A DNA stretch of 64,000 bases from Pseudonocardia oceani (GCF_019263585.2 NZ_JADQDF010000001.1:5094501-5158500), one strand, 5' to 3'. Numbered from the stretch's first letter, positions 32,493 through 41,073 are shown. Notes: generated by a model from the letters alone, not told the origin. Made by a program: numbers and translations.

Positions 32493-33197
32493 GTGGGCTA
32501 CCCTGCAATGGTGGCTACTCCCTCCTCATCCGGTCCGGTCAGGGCGGACGTTCGCGTCGGGAGGCGGCGGCCCACGAAGGGTGATCGGCGCGAGCAGGCG
32601 ATCCTCGAGGGTGCGTACGAGCTGCTGCGTGACACGCCGCTCCGCACCGTGTCCATCGACGACCTGGCCAAACGGGCCGGTCTGTCTCGGTCGTCGTTCT
32701 ACTTCTACTTCCAGTCCAAGTGGCAGGTCCTGTTCGCGATGCTCGGGCCCGTCGCAGAAGATGTGTTCACCGCCTCACGGCTCATCTTCGAGCGTCCCGT
32801 GGAAATGACCCCGCAGGAGGCGATGGAGCGATCCGCGGCGGAGGTCGTGGCCGTATGGGACCGGCACGGTCACATTCTGAGGGAGGTCGGGGACGCGGTA
32901 GGGGCCGAGCCCGAGCTGCGGGCGCAGTGGGACTCGATCCTGGGTCAGTTCATCGAGGCCGCTGCCGCCGCCATCGAGCGCGACCGCGCGACCGGGGTGG
33001 CCGTCAGCGGCCCACCCGCACGAGCGCTGGCAGCAGCGCTGATGTGGATGGGCGAACGGAACCTGGGGCTGATGAGCCTGCGCAGCGAGAACGCGATCCA
33101 CCCCGAGGACATCGCCGAGACGATGGCCACGGTGTGGCTGCGCTCCGTCTTCGGCGTCGGGACCCGAGCCCAGTCGAAGACTGGAACTGCTGTGTGA
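32493..33197 (+). CDS. TetR-family regulator, EthR-like
   Basis: 234 residues. The N-terminal HTH (GDRREQAILEGAYELLRDTPLRTVSIDDLAKRAGLSRSSFYFYFQSKWQVL) strongly resembles EthR, including FYFYFxSK. The C-terminal domain follows the EthR/TetR_C layout ending in HPEDIAETMATVWLRSVFG. GTG 32493 is taken as start; ATG 32508 is an alternative. Upstream, GGTAGC (32477-32482) and GCTACC (32497-32502) form a 6-bp-arm repeat spanning the start, a possible autoregulatory site. Likely regulator of the island. Confidence 0.85.
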   Translation: MGYPAMVATPSSSGPVRADVRVGRRRPTKGDRREQAILEGAYELLRDTPLRTVSIDDLAKRAGLSRSSFYFYFQSKWQVLFAMLGPVAEDVFTASRLIFERPVEMTPQEAMERSAAEVVAVWDRHGHILREVGDAVGAEPELRAQWDSILGQFIEAAAAAIERDRATGVAVSGPPARALAAALMWMGERNLGLMSLRSENAIHPEDIAETMATVWLRSVFGVGTRAQSKTGTAV

Positions 33198-33274
33198 TGT
33201 GGCGATCCTGATCAGCTCCAGCGACGAGGCTCATCGCAGCGTTCGGGGCGCACTTGGGGCGCACGAGCACGAAG

Positions 33275-33330
33275 AACGGCGGTTGACGCTGGTAACCGTC
33301 GAGAGACGTTCCACCAGGTCAACCGCCGTT
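33275..33330. repeat. Long inverted repeat at right edge of the low-GC island
   Basis: 13-bp perfect arms AACGGCGGTTGAC (33275-33287) and GTCAACCGCCGTT (33318-33330), extended inward by CTGGT/ACCAG with a one-base bulge, and followed by TTTTC. A GGGGCGCAC-type direct repeat lies just left (33245-33263). It could terminate the TetR and glnA transcripts from both sides, or be a mobile-element end. The surrounding 33198-33365 has no gene. Confidence 0.6.
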
Positions 33331-33365
33331 TTCGGCCTGACGCAGAGGTCAGGAAAACGCCCGAA

Positions 33366-34790
33366 TCAGACGTCGTAGTACAGCGCGAACTCGTACGGGT
33401 GCGGGCGCAGGCGCAGCGGCGTGATCTCGGTGTCCCGCTTGTAGTTGATCCACGTCTCGATCAGGTCGGGGGTGAAGACGCCACCCTCGAGCAGGTAGTC
33501 GTGGTCGACCTCGAGCCGGTCGAGCACCGCGTCGAGGCTCGTGGGGACCTGGGCGATGTCCTTGGCCTCCTCGGGCGGGAGCTCGTAGAGGTCCTTGTCG
33601 ACGGGCGCGGCCGGCTCGATCTTGTTCTTGATGCCGTCCATGCCGGCCATCATCATCGCCGAGAACGCCAGGTAGGGGTTGCCCGACGAGTCGGGGCAGC
33701 GGAACTCCAGGCGCTTGGCCTTGGGGTTGTTGCCCGTCAGCGGGATGCGGATGCAGGCGGAGCGGTTGCGCGCGGAGTAGACGAGGTTGACCGGGGCCTC
33801 GAAGCCGGGCACCAGGCGGTGGAACGAGTTCACCGTCGGGTTGGTGAAGGCCAGCAGGCTCGGCGCGTGGTGCAGCAGGCCGCCGATGTAGTAGCGGGCC
33901 ATGTCGGACAGGCCGCCGTAGCCGGACTCGTCGTGGAACAGCGGCTGGCCGTCCTTCCACAGCGACTGGTGGGCGTGCATGCCCGAGCCGTTGTCACCGA
34001 AGATCGGCTTCGGCATGAAGGTGACGGTCTTGCCCGCGTGCCAGGCCGTGTTCTTGATGATGTACTTGAACAGCATCACGTCGTCGGCCGAGTGCAGCAG
34101 CGTGTTGAACTTGTAGTTGATCTCCGCCTGGCCCGCGGTGCCCACCTCGTGGTGGCCGCGCTCGAGCACGAAGCCCGCGTTGATCAGGTTGGTGGCCATG
34201 TCGTCGCGCAGGTCGGCGTAGTGGTCGACCGGCGGGACGGGGAAGTAGCCGCCCTTGAAGGGGACCTTGTAGCCCAGGTTGCCGCCGACCTCGTCGCGGC
34301 CGGTGTTCCACCAGCCCTCGACCGAGTCGATGTGGTGGTACTGCTGGTGCGGGTCGGATCCGAACTTGACGGAGTCGAAGATGTAGAACTCCGCCTCGGC
34401 GCCGAAGAAGCAGGTGTCGGCGACGCCCGACGCGGCGAGGTACTCCTCGGCCTTGCGCGCCACGTTCCGCGGGTCGCGGCTGTAGGGCTCGCCCGTGATC
34501 GGGTCGTGCACGAAGAAGTTCATGTTGAGCGTCTTGTGCTTGCGGAACGGGTCGAGGCGGGCCGTCGCCGGGTCCGGGAACAGCGCCATGTCGGACTCGT
34601 TGATGGCCTGGAAACCGCGGACGGAGGATCCGTCGAAGGCGATCCCGCCGTCGATGAAGTCCTGGTCGAAGGCGGTGGCGGGCACGGTGAGGTGCTGCAT
34701 CACGCCGGGAAGGTCGCAGAAGCGGATGTCGACGTACTCGACCTTCTCGTCACTGATGAACTTCAGGACCTCTTCGGAGTTGCTGAACAC
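33366..34790 (-). CDS. glnA: Glutamine synthetase type I
   Basis: 474 residues, full GSI-beta length. N-terminal beta-grasp, [40 protein letters not shown] and the adenylylation loop [10 protein letters not shown] with Tyr near residue 402, so activity is probably controlled by GlnE. Makes glutamine from glutamate, ammonia and ATP. GTG start at 34790. A four-part GlnR-type box lies 56-93 bases upstream. No T-rich terminator except the repeat at 33275. Confidence 0.97.
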   Translation of the reverse strand: MFSNSEEVLKFISDEKVEYVDIRFCDLPGVMQHLTVPATAFDQDFIDGGIAFDGSSVRGFQAINESDMALFPDPATARLDPFRKHKTLNMNFFVHDPITGEPYSRDPRNVARKAEEYLAASGVADTCFFGAEAEFYIFDSVKFGSDPHQQYHHIDSVEGWWNTGRDEVGGNLGYKVPFKGGYFPVPPVDHYADLRDDMATNLINAGFVLERGHHEVGTAGQAEINYKFNTLLHSADDVMLFKYIIKNTAWHAGKTVTFMPKPIFGDNGSGMHAHQSLWKDGQPLFHDESGYGGLSDMARYYIGGLLHHAPSLLAFTNPTVNSFHRLVPGFEAPVNLVYSARNRSACIRIPLTGNNPKAKRLEFRCPDSSGNPYLAFSAMMMAGMDGIKNKIEPAAPVDKDLYELPPEEAKDIAQVPTSLDAVLDRLEVDHDYLLEGGVFTPDLIETWINYKRDTEITPLRLRPHPYEFALYYDV

Positions 34791-34845
34791 CCTCGTTGAC
34801 TCCTTCGAACGGTTCTCGGGTTGCGGCGGACGCTAGGGCGACGGT

Positions 34846-34883
34846 GTTGCCCGGCGGTCACTCGGCGGTTTCACAGAGGTTAA
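34846..34883 (-). promoter_or_regulatory. GlnR box upstream of glnA
   Basis: On the minus strand four pentamers are spaced by exactly six bases each: TTAAC, GAAAC, GTGAC, GCAAC. The actinobacterial GlnR consensus is GTnAC-n6-GAAAC-n6-GTnAC-n6-GAAAC; GAAAC and GTGAC match exactly, the other two at 4 of 5 bases. Located 56-93 bases before the glnA start, as expected for nitrogen control. Confidence 0.75.
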
Positions 34884-34932
34884 CGGGAACGACGGTCGGC
34901 AGGGTCACATCGGGACCGCCTACCCTGGTGAC

Positions 34933-35388
34933 ATGCCCCGATGGATCGACACGTGGATGCCCGGCTCCGGGCCGGAGGCCCCCGGCGGCGGCTACCCGGG
35001 GGAGCGGCTGGGGCTGCCGGCGCAGGGCGTCAGCGCGGTCGCGGGCTTCGGCCGCAGGCTCGCCGCGCTCACCGTCGACTGGCTGCTGGGCTACGGCATC
35101 GCCGCGCTGTTCCTCGGCGCCGACGTCGGCACGTCGCCGTTCGCGGTGCTCGGGGTGTGGTTCCTGCTGACGGCCGTGCCGGTCGCGGTGTTCGGCTCCA
35201 GCGCCGGCATGACGGCGCTGGGGATCCGGGTCGCGTCGGTGGGGTCCGAGCCCGTCGTCGGGGTGCCGCGGGCGGTGCTGCGGACGGCGCTGATCGCCCT
35301 GCTCGTGCCCCCGCTGGTCCGTGACTCCGACGGCCGGGGATGGCACGACCGGGCGGCGCGCACCGTCGTGGTCCGCACGCGCCCTTGA
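34933..35388 (+). CDS. RDD-family membrane protein
   Basis: 151 residues. GFGRRLAALTVDWLLGYGIAALFL is the RDD-type first helix with Arg and Asp, followed by VWFLLTAVPVAVFG, GMTALGIRVASVG and VLRTALIALLVPPLV, ending RGWHDRAARTVVV. Small helical integral membrane protein of unknown function, commonly next to glnA in actinobacteria. TACCCT (34921-34926) ends six bases before the ATG, suggesting a leaderless message. Confidence 0.88.
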   Translation: MPRWIDTWMPGSGPEAPGGGYPGERLGLPAQGVSAVAGFGRRLAALTVDWLLGYGIAALFLGADVGTSPFAVLGVWFLLTAVPVAVFGSSAGMTALGIRVASVGSEPVVGVPRAVLRTALIALLVPPLVRDSDGRGWHDRAARTVVVRTRP

Positions 35389-35422
35389 CCCTCCCCGTGC
35401 AGGAGGTCCGAGGGTCGTTCCC

Positions 35423-35947
35423 ATGACGCCCACGACCCTCGCCCCGAACCTGTCCACGGTCCCCGCCCGCGCGCTGCTCGCCGTCGACGGGTGGGGAGCG
35501 CCGGAGGACGCGCCGTTCGCGGCGGCCGTCCGCGCGCTGTTCGCCGTGCGGGCCGCCCTCGGCGCGCGCGACGACGTGGCGCTGGAAGGCACCTACGCCC
35601 AGGACGGTGACGCTCTGCGCTTCGACCTCGGCGCCCCTCACGGCTGGCACTGGAGCCTCGCCGTGCCCGCACCCGACGGCCGCACCGCCGACGCCGTGAC
35701 CACCGCGGCCGCCCGGTTCGGGGCCCCCGTCGTGCTGCGCGCGCAGCCGGAGCAGCGGGTGGCGCAGCTCGTGCACCGCGGCCCCTACGACGACGAGCAG
35801 CCCTCGCTCGACGCGCTCTACGCGTTCGTCGCGGAGCAGGGTCTGCGCCCGGCCGGGCCGCACACCGAGGTCTACCTGACCGACCCGGGCACGACGGCCC
35901 CCGCCGAGCTGCGCACGGTCCTGCGGGTGCCGGTGTGGACGGGCTGA
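35423..35947 (+). CDS. GyrI-like small-molecule-binding protein
   Basis: 174 residues. N-terminal variable region, then the SHS2-type GyrI/AraC-effector fold with HRGPYDDEQPSLDALYAFVAEQGLRPAGPHTEVYLTDPG, the same signature as in the next gene. It has no DNA-binding domain. Probably binds a hydrophobic ligand together with or for the adjacent MerR regulator. Its stop overlaps the MerR start (TGATG). Confidence 0.8.
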   Translation: MTPTTLAPNLSTVPARALLAVDGWGAPEDAPFAAAVRALFAVRAALGARDDVALEGTYAQDGDALRFDLGAPHGWHWSLAVPAPDGRTADAVTTAAARFGAPVVLRAQPEQRVAQLVHRGPYDDEQPSLDALYAFVAEQGLRPAGPHTEVYLTDPGTTAPAELRTVLRVPVWTG

Positions 35948-36699
35948 TGCCGATCGGCGCGTTCGCGCGCCTCGCCCGGCTGACGGTCAAGGCCGTGCGG
36001 CACTACGACGCCGAGGCGCTGCTCGTGCCCGTGCACGTCGACCCGGGGTCGGGCTACCGCTACTACCGCGCCGACCAGGTCCGCACGGCCACGACGATCG
36101 CGCTGCTGCGCGGCCTGGACGTGCCGCTGGCCGTGGTTCGGGAGGTGCTCGACGCGCCCGACGGCGACGCGGTGGCGACCGTCCTGTCCCGCGAGCGCGC
36201 CCGGCTGCGCCACGAGCTGGCCCGGCGCGAGGAGGTCCTGCGCAGCCTCGACGGGCTGCTGCGGCGCCCCGAGCGCGTGCGCTACGACGTCACCGTCGCC
36301 GACCGGGCGCCGCAGGGGATCGCCGGCGTCACCGGGCCGGTGCGGGCGGCCGCGCTCGACGACGACACCGGCGCGCTGTGCCGCCGCGCGCTCGCCGCGA
36401 CGACCGCGCGGGGGCCGCTGGTGGCGGTGTTCCCGCTCGACCTCGTCGACGAGTTCCCGGTGACCGCGGGCCTCCCGTCGGAGGCGCCCGACGTGGTGCT
36501 GCCGGGCGGGCCGTGGGCGACGACGTTGCACGTCGGGCCGTACCCGGAGCTGCCCCTGGCCTACTCCGCGCTGCTGGAGCACGTGCGCGAGCGGGGGCAC
36601 GAGGCCGTCGGGCCGGTGAGCGAGACGTACCTGACCGACCCGTCGACGGCCGCTCCCGAGGAGCTCGTCACGCGGATCGCGGTGTTCCTGAGGGAGTGA
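35947..36699 (+). CDS. MerR-family regulator with GyrI-like effector domain
   Basis: 250 residues. N-terminal winged helix IGAFARLARLTVKAVRHYDAEALL and GYRYYRADQV, a dimerisation coiled coil (SRERARLRHELARREEVLRSLDG), and a C-terminal effector domain with HVGPYPELPLAYSALLEHVRERGHEAVGPVSETYLTDPS. BmrR-type multidrug-sensing architecture. ATG 35947 is chosen; GTG 35935 would add four residues. Confidence 0.88.
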   Translation: MPIGAFARLARLTVKAVRHYDAEALLVPVHVDPGSGYRYYRADQVRTATTIALLRGLDVPLAVVREVLDAPDGDAVATVLSRERARLRHELARREEVLRSLDGLLRRPERVRYDVTVADRAPQGIAGVTGPVRAAALDDDTGALCRRALAATTARGPLVAVFPLDLVDEFPVTAGLPSEAPDVVLPGGPWATTLHVGPYPELPLAYSALLEHVRERGHEAVGPVSETYLTDPSTAAPEELVTRIAVFLRE

Positions 36700-37431
36700 T
36701 CAGCGGCGCTTGACGGTGCGCTGCACGCTGCGCATCTTCGCGCCGGCGGGCATCGGGCCCTTGGGCAGCGCGGCGGCGCGGGAACCGAGCGCGGCGAGGC
36801 GGGCCTCGATCGTCTCCATCTCCTTGACGGTGATGTTGCGCGGCAGCTTCATGAGGTGGCGCTGCAGGCCCTTGAGCGGAACCTGCCCCTCCTCGTTGCC
36901 GACGACGACGTCGTAGATCGGGGTCTGGCCGGCGACGCGCGCGGTGCGCTTCTTCTCCTGCGCCAGCAGTCCCTTGACGCGGTGTGGGGCGCCCTCGGCG
37001 ACGAGGATGACGCCCGGGCGGCCGATGACGCGGTGCACGGCGTCGAGGTGGGTGGTGCCGGCGATGCCCTGGGTGACGCGCCACTGGCCGCGCAGGTTGT
37101 CGAGCGCCCAGCCCGCGGCGCCCGGCTGCCCGTCGGCCTTGGTGTAGACGTTGCGCTGCACGCGGCGCCCGAAGATGCTCACGGCCGCGAGCAGGCCCAG
37201 CGCGATGCCGATGGGCAGCAGGATCAGCCAGATGCCGAAGATCGCCCCGATGCCGACGGCCAGCGCGACGGCGAGCAGGAAGGCGCCGAGCATCCACGGG
37301 ATGAGCGCCTTGTCCTCCTTGCGCTGCATCTGGAACGCCTGCCAGATCTGCTGGCGACGCGCCTTCGAGGCGGCCCGCTTCTCCAGCCGAGCTGCCTTCT
37401 TCGCTGCCTTGTCGGGCTTCCCACCGGCCAT
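36700..37431 (-). CDS. DUF4191 membrane protein
   Basis: 243 residues. A Lys/Ala-rich cytoplasmic N-terminus (KPDKAAKKAARLEKRAASK), two adjacent membrane helices (about residues 45-90: IPWMLGAFLLAVALAVGIGAIF, IWLILLPIGIALGLLAAVSIF), then a soluble domain with ALDNLRGQWRVTQG and RVIGRPGVILVAEG. Matches the actinobacterial DUF4191 family usually near lipoyl and glutamine synthetase genes; function unknown. TATCCT seven bases upstream of ATG 37431 suggests a leaderless start. Confidence 0.88.
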   Translation of the reverse strand: MAGGKPDKAAKKAARLEKRAASKARRQQIWQAFQMQRKEDKALIPWMLGAFLLAVALAVGIGAIFGIWLILLPIGIALGLLAAVSIFGRRVQRNVYTKADGQPGAAGWALDNLRGQWRVTQGIAGTTHLDAVHRVIGRPGVILVAEGAPHRVKGLLAQEKKRTARVAGQTPIYDVVVGNEEGQVPLKGLQRHLMKLPRNITVKEMETIEARLAALGSRAAALPKGPMPAGAKMRSVQRTVKRR

Positions 37432-37465
37432 GTCGTCCAGGATACGGGTCGGCCACACTGGCGTG

Positions 37466-37927
37466 ATGGGCGCGCTGGAGACGATCATCCGCTACTACGA
37501 CGGCTGCTCCACCGGCGACGTCGACGCCATGCTCGGCACGCTCGACCCCGACGTCGTCCACTGGTTCCTCGCGCCCAACACCGGGTCGGCGCCGGTGCGC
37601 GGCGGGGAGCACCTCGCGCGGTACTGGCGCAAGGTCGCGGGGATGATCGGGGCGCGGTGGGTGGTCGACCACGCGCTGCTCGGGTCGACGCCGGACGGGC
37701 GGGACGAGGCCGTCATCGAGTGGACGATGTTCTGGCACCCGACGCCCGGGGCCGACCGGGTGGCCACCCGCGGCGCGGAGTGGTTCGTGTTCGCCGCCGG
37801 CGGGCGCATCGCCGAGATCCGCTCCTACTACCAGCAGCGGCTGGAGACGACGGAGCTCGACGGCTTCCCCTACGCCGGGCGCGGGTACTCCACGGCGGGC
37901 GCGGAGCGGAGCCGGCTGCACCCCTGA
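37466..37927 (+). CDS. SnoaL/NTF2-like protein
   Basis: 153 residues: ALETIIRYYDGCSTGDVDAMLGTLDPDVVHWFLAPNTG, GGEHLARYWRKVAG, then EWTMFWHPTPGADRVATRGAEWFVFAAGGRIAEIRSYYQQ. SnoaL-like fold, reaction unknown. ATG 37466 lies 35 bases from the divergent DUF4191 start. Followed by a nested palindrome. Confidence 0.75.
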   Translation: MGALETIIRYYDGCSTGDVDAMLGTLDPDVVHWFLAPNTGSAPVRGGEHLARYWRKVAGMIGARWVVDHALLGSTPDGRDEAVIEWTMFWHPTPGADRVATRGAEWFVFAAGGRIAEIRSYYQQRLETTELDGFPYAGRGYSTAGAERSRLHP

Positions 37928-37942
37928 CGGCCCGTCCGGGGG

Positions 37943-38012
37943 CTCGCACACAGGTTCCGGGGCTCGCACATGGGGCCGGACCTGTGTGCCGGCCCCGCGC
38001 CCTGTGTGCGAG
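37943..38012. repeat. Nested intergenic palindrome
   Basis: Outer arms CTCGCACACAGG (37943-37954) and CCTGTGTGCGAG (38001-38012) are perfect complements. Inside, GGGGCCGG (37972-37979) and CCGGCCCC (37989-37996) form a second stem. A direct copy of GGGGCTCGCACA lies between. No coding; may act as terminator or belong to a dispersed palindrome family. Confidence 0.7.
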
Positions 38013-38077
38013 CGGCGGGGAATGTGGTCCGGGGGAGCCCGGTTGCCCCGGGGAGAGCATCCGGCGAGGGGAGACGC

Positions 38078-39157
38078 ATGCGGACGGCACACCTGGCGGT
38101 GGAGGTGTCGGGCTTCGGCCGGCACCCGGAGGCGTGGCGGGTGGCGGGGGTGCCGCGGGAGGCGCTGCTCACCCCGGCGCACCACATCGGGACCGCGCAG
38201 CTCGCCGCGCAGGCCGGGGCCGACTTCCTCGCCCTGCCCGACTCCTTCGGTCCCGACTCGCTCCTCGACGCCGTCGCGATCGCCGCGCGCGTGGCGCCCG
38301 TCGTCCCCGGCATCGGGCTGGTTCCGACGGCCACCACGACGCACACCGAGCCGTTCCACCTCTCCAAGGCCATCGCCACGCTCGACCTCGTCTCCTCGGG
38401 GCGCGCCGGCTGGGAGCCCGCCGTGTCGCGCACGCCGGAGGAGGCCGCGCAGTTCGGCCGCAAGCCCGCCGCGCCCGTCGCCGACCTGTGGCGCGAGGCC
38501 GCCGAGGCGATCGAGGTCGTCGTCGCGCTGTGGGACTCCTGGGAGGACGACGCCGTGATCCGCGACGTCCCCACCGGCCGCTACGTCGACCGCGACAAGC
38601 TGCACTACGTCGACCACGTCGGCGAGTTCTTCTCCGTCAAGGGCCCGTCGATCACGCCGCGCAGCCCGCAGGCGCACCCGCTGGTCGTGGTGCGCGAGGA
38701 GCCCGACTCGCTCGCCGTCGCCGCGCGGTGGGCCGACGTCGTGCGGATCGCCGCGCCCGACCTCGGAGCCGCGCACGCCACCCGCGAGCGCATCCGGACC
38801 GCCGTCGCCGACGCCGGGCGCGATCCCGACGACGTCGCCGTGCTGCTCGACGTCGAGGTCCTGCTCGACGCCGACGAGACCGCCGCCCGCCGCGCCTACG
38901 ACGACCTGGGCGAGCACCCCGCGCAGACGCTGCGCGTGGTCGGCGGGCCCGACGAGTTCGTCGCCGTGCTGGCCGAGCGCGCCGTCGACGGCGTCACGGC
39001 CGTCCCGCTGGCACTGCCCGGCGGTCTGCGGGTGCTGGCCGACGAGGTGGCGCCCCGGCTGCTCGCCGCGGGTCTGCGCGTCCCGGCCGACCCGACCGCC
39101 ACGCTGCGCGGCCGCTTCGGCCTGTCCCGTCCCGCCAACCGCTTCTCGGGGGTCTGA
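38078..39157 (+). CDS. LLM-class flavin/F420-dependent oxidoreductase
   Basis: 359 residues of the luciferase-like superfamily. N-terminal HLAVEVSGFGRHPEAWR, AQAGADFLALPDSFGPDS, ARVAPVVPGIGLVPTATTTHTEPFHLSKAIATLDLVSSGRAGWEPAVS, HPLVVVREEPDSLAVAARWADVVRI and a long C-terminal barrel half. Close in type to the DszA/NtaA-adjacent partners. GGGGAG before ATG 38078. Only one base separates it from the next LLM gene, so the pair is one operon. Confidence 0.85.
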   Translation: MRTAHLAVEVSGFGRHPEAWRVAGVPREALLTPAHHIGTAQLAAQAGADFLALPDSFGPDSLLDAVAIAARVAPVVPGIGLVPTATTTHTEPFHLSKAIATLDLVSSGRAGWEPAVSRTPEEAAQFGRKPAAPVADLWREAAEAIEVVVALWDSWEDDAVIRDVPTGRYVDRDKLHYVDHVGEFFSVKGPSITPRSPQAHPLVVVREEPDSLAVAARWADVVRIAAPDLGAAHATRERIRTAVADAGRDPDDVAVLLDVEVLLDADETAARRAYDDLGEHPAQTLRVVGGPDEFVAVLAERAVDGVTAVPLALPGGLRVLADEVAPRLLAAGLRVPADPTATLRGRFGLSRPANRFSGV

Positions 39158-39158
39158 C

Positions 39159-40436
39159 ATGGCGAAGAAGCAGATCCACCTCGCCGCCCACTTCCCGGGC
39201 GTCAACAACACGACGGTGTGGAGCGACCCTCAGGCGGGCAGCCAGACCGACTTCGCATCCTTCGTCGCGTTCGCGCAGAACGCCGAGCGCGGCCTGTTCG
39301 ACTTCCTGTTCCTCGCCGAGGGCCTGCGCCTGCGCGAGCACCAGGGCAAGGTCCACGACCTCGACGTCGTCGGGCGCCCCGACACGTTCACGGTGCTGGG
39401 CGCGATCGCCGCCGTCACCACGCACCTCGGGCTCGGCGGCACGATCAACACGACGTTCAACGAGCCGTGGGAGCTGGCCAAGCAGTTCGCCTCGCTCGAC
39501 CACCTCTCCGGCGGGCGCGCCGCCTGGAACCTCGTGACGAGCTCGGACGCGTTCACCGGCGAGAACTTCCGCCGCGGTGGCTTCCTGAAGCCCGAGCAGC
39601 GCTACGACCGCGCGCAGCAGATGCTCGACGCCGCCCGCGAGCTGTGGCTCTCCGACGGCGCGCCGATCGACCACCACAGCGACCAGTTCGACATGGTCAG
39701 CCGCTTCCCGATCCCGCCGACGCCGCAGGGGCACCCGGTGCTGATCCAGTCCGGCGACTCCGACGCCGGCCGCGAGTTCGGTGCCAGGACCGCCGACGCG
39801 ATCTTCTCCCGGCACGGGTCGCTGGAGTCGGGCCAGGCCTTCTTCGCCGACCTCAAGGGCCGGATGGGCAGGTACGGCCGCCGCCCGGAGGACGTCACGA
39901 TCCTGCCGGCCACGACGTTCGCGCTCGGGGACACCGAGGCCGAGGCGCAGGAGAACGGCCACCGGATCCGCGAGGCGCAGGTCAGCCCGCAAACGGCGAT
40001 CGCGTTCCTGGAGCAGGTGTGGGGGCGCGACCTCTCGGCGTACGACCCCGACGGCCCGCTGCCCGATGTCGACCCCGACCCGGCCGCGGAGATCACCCGC
40101 GGCCGCGTGCGGCACGAGAAGGATCCGGTCGCCGTCGCGAACCGGTGGCGGGAGCTGGCCGAGGCCAAGGGTGGGCTGTCGATCCGCGAGCTGATCATCG
40201 AGACCACGGCCCGGCAGTCGTTCGTGGGCACGCCCAAGCAGGTGGCGCAGCAGATGGACGCCTACGTCCAGGCCGACGCCTCCGACGGCTTCATCCTCGT
40301 CCCGCACCTGACGCCCGGCGGGCTCGACGAGTTCGTCGAGAAGGTGGTGCCGGAGCTGCAGGACCTGGGCAGCTACCGCACCGAGTACACCGGGCCGACC
40401 CTGCGCGACCACCTGGGCCTGCAGAACCCCTCGTGA
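39159..40436 (+). CDS. NtaA/SnaA/DszA-family FMN-dependent monooxygenase
   Basis: 425 residues, typical for the larger NtaA/SnaA/DszA branch of LLM enzymes. AHFPGVNNTTVWSDPQAGSQTDF, AERGLFDFLFLAEGLRLREH, GGTINTTFNEPWELAKQFASLDHLSGGRAAWNLVTS and HPVLIQSGDSDAGREFGARTADAIFS. These use reduced flavin from a separate reductase to oxygenate sulfur or nitrogen compounds. A sulfur-scavenging role is possible, but no ssu-type transporter is nearby. Confidence 0.9.
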   Translation: MAKKQIHLAAHFPGVNNTTVWSDPQAGSQTDFASFVAFAQNAERGLFDFLFLAEGLRLREHQGKVHDLDVVGRPDTFTVLGAIAAVTTHLGLGGTINTTFNEPWELAKQFASLDHLSGGRAAWNLVTSSDAFTGENFRRGGFLKPEQRYDRAQQMLDAARELWLSDGAPIDHHSDQFDMVSRFPIPPTPQGHPVLIQSGDSDAGREFGARTADAIFSRHGSLESGQAFFADLKGRMGRYGRRPEDVTILPATTFALGDTEAEAQENGHRIREAQVSPQTAIAFLEQVWGRDLSAYDPDGPLPDVDPDPAAEITRGRVRHEKDPVAVANRWRELAEAKGGLSIRELIIETTARQSFVGTPKQVAQQMDAYVQADASDGFILVPHLTPGGLDEFVEKVVPELQDLGSYRTEYTGPTLRDHLGLQNPS

Positions 40437-40472
40437 GTGGCAACCGTGGCCCTGGCCATGGTTGCCACTCAC
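40433..40472. terminator. Bidirectional terminator-like palindrome
   Basis: 13-bp perfect arms GTGAGTGGCAACC (40433-40445) and GGTTGCCACTCAC (40460-40472), inner stem GTGGCC/GGCCAT. It overlaps the LLM stop codon and ends 4 bases before the stop of the convergent response regulator. Confidence 0.65.
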
Positions 40473-40476
40473 GGGG

Positions 40477-41073
40477 TCAGAGCCAGCCCCGGTCCCGCGC
40501 CACCCGCGCCGCCTCGATCCGGTTGCGCACCCCGAGCTTGGTGATGGCGGTGGACAGGTAGTTGCGGACGGTGCCCTCGGCCAGGAACAGCGTGGCGGCG
40601 ATCTCGCTGTTCGGCAGGCCGTCGGCGGCCAGGCGCAGGACGTCGCGCTCCCGGTCGGTCATCGGGTCGGCCGTGTCCCACGCCGCCACGGCCAGCGCCG
40701 GGTCGATCACGCGCTCACCGGCGTGCACGCGCCGGATCGTGTCGACGAGCCGGTCGACCGGGGCGTCCTTGAGGACGTAGCCGGTGACGCCGGCGTCCAT
40801 CGCGCGGCGCAGGTAGCCCGAGCGCGCGAACGTCGTGACGATCACCAGTCGCGTCCGCCCGCCCTGCAGAGCCGCCGCGACCTCCAGCCCGGTGGCCCCG
40901 GGCATCTCCACGTCGGTGACCAGCACGTCCGGGTCGTGCTCGCGCACCGCGGCCAGCGCCGCCGGCCCGTCGACGGCGGTGGCGACGACCTCCAGGTCGT
41001 CCTCCAGCGACAGCAGCCGGGCGAACGCCCCGAGCACCATCGCCTGGTCCTCGGCCAGCACGAGCCGGATCAC
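40477..41073 (-). CDS. NarL/LuxR-type response regulator
   Basis: 198 residues. Receiver domain LVLAEDQAMVLGAFARLL with phospho-acceptor Asp in DVLVTDVEMPG (about residue 52), the Thr in IVTTFAR and Lys in GYVLKDA. C-terminal LuxR HTH MTDRERDVLRLAADGLPNSEIAATLFLAEGTVRNYLS. DesR-like. It overlaps the sensor kinase stop by 4 bases, and the ABC exporter genes upstream on the same strand are likely targets. Confidence 0.92.
   Translation of the reverse strand: MIRLVLAEDQAMVLGAFARLLSLEDDLEVVATAVDGPAALAAVREHDPDVLVTDVEMPGATGLEVAAALQGGRTRLVIVTTFARSGYLRRAMDAGVTGYVLKDAPVDRLVDTIRRVHAGERVIDPALAVAAWDTADPMTDRERDVLRLAADGLPNSEIAATLFLAEGTVRNYLSTAITKLGVRNRIEAARVARDRGWL

Noticed and set aside
33275-33330. Intact insertion sequence
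   Set aside because: No transposase frame lies between or next to the repeat arms; only an inverted repeat is visible.
36668-39211. An 847-residue minus-strand frame, and an 893-residue plus-strand frame from 36856
   Set aside because: Both cross several genes with good motifs and consist mainly of Ala/Arg/Gly repeats.
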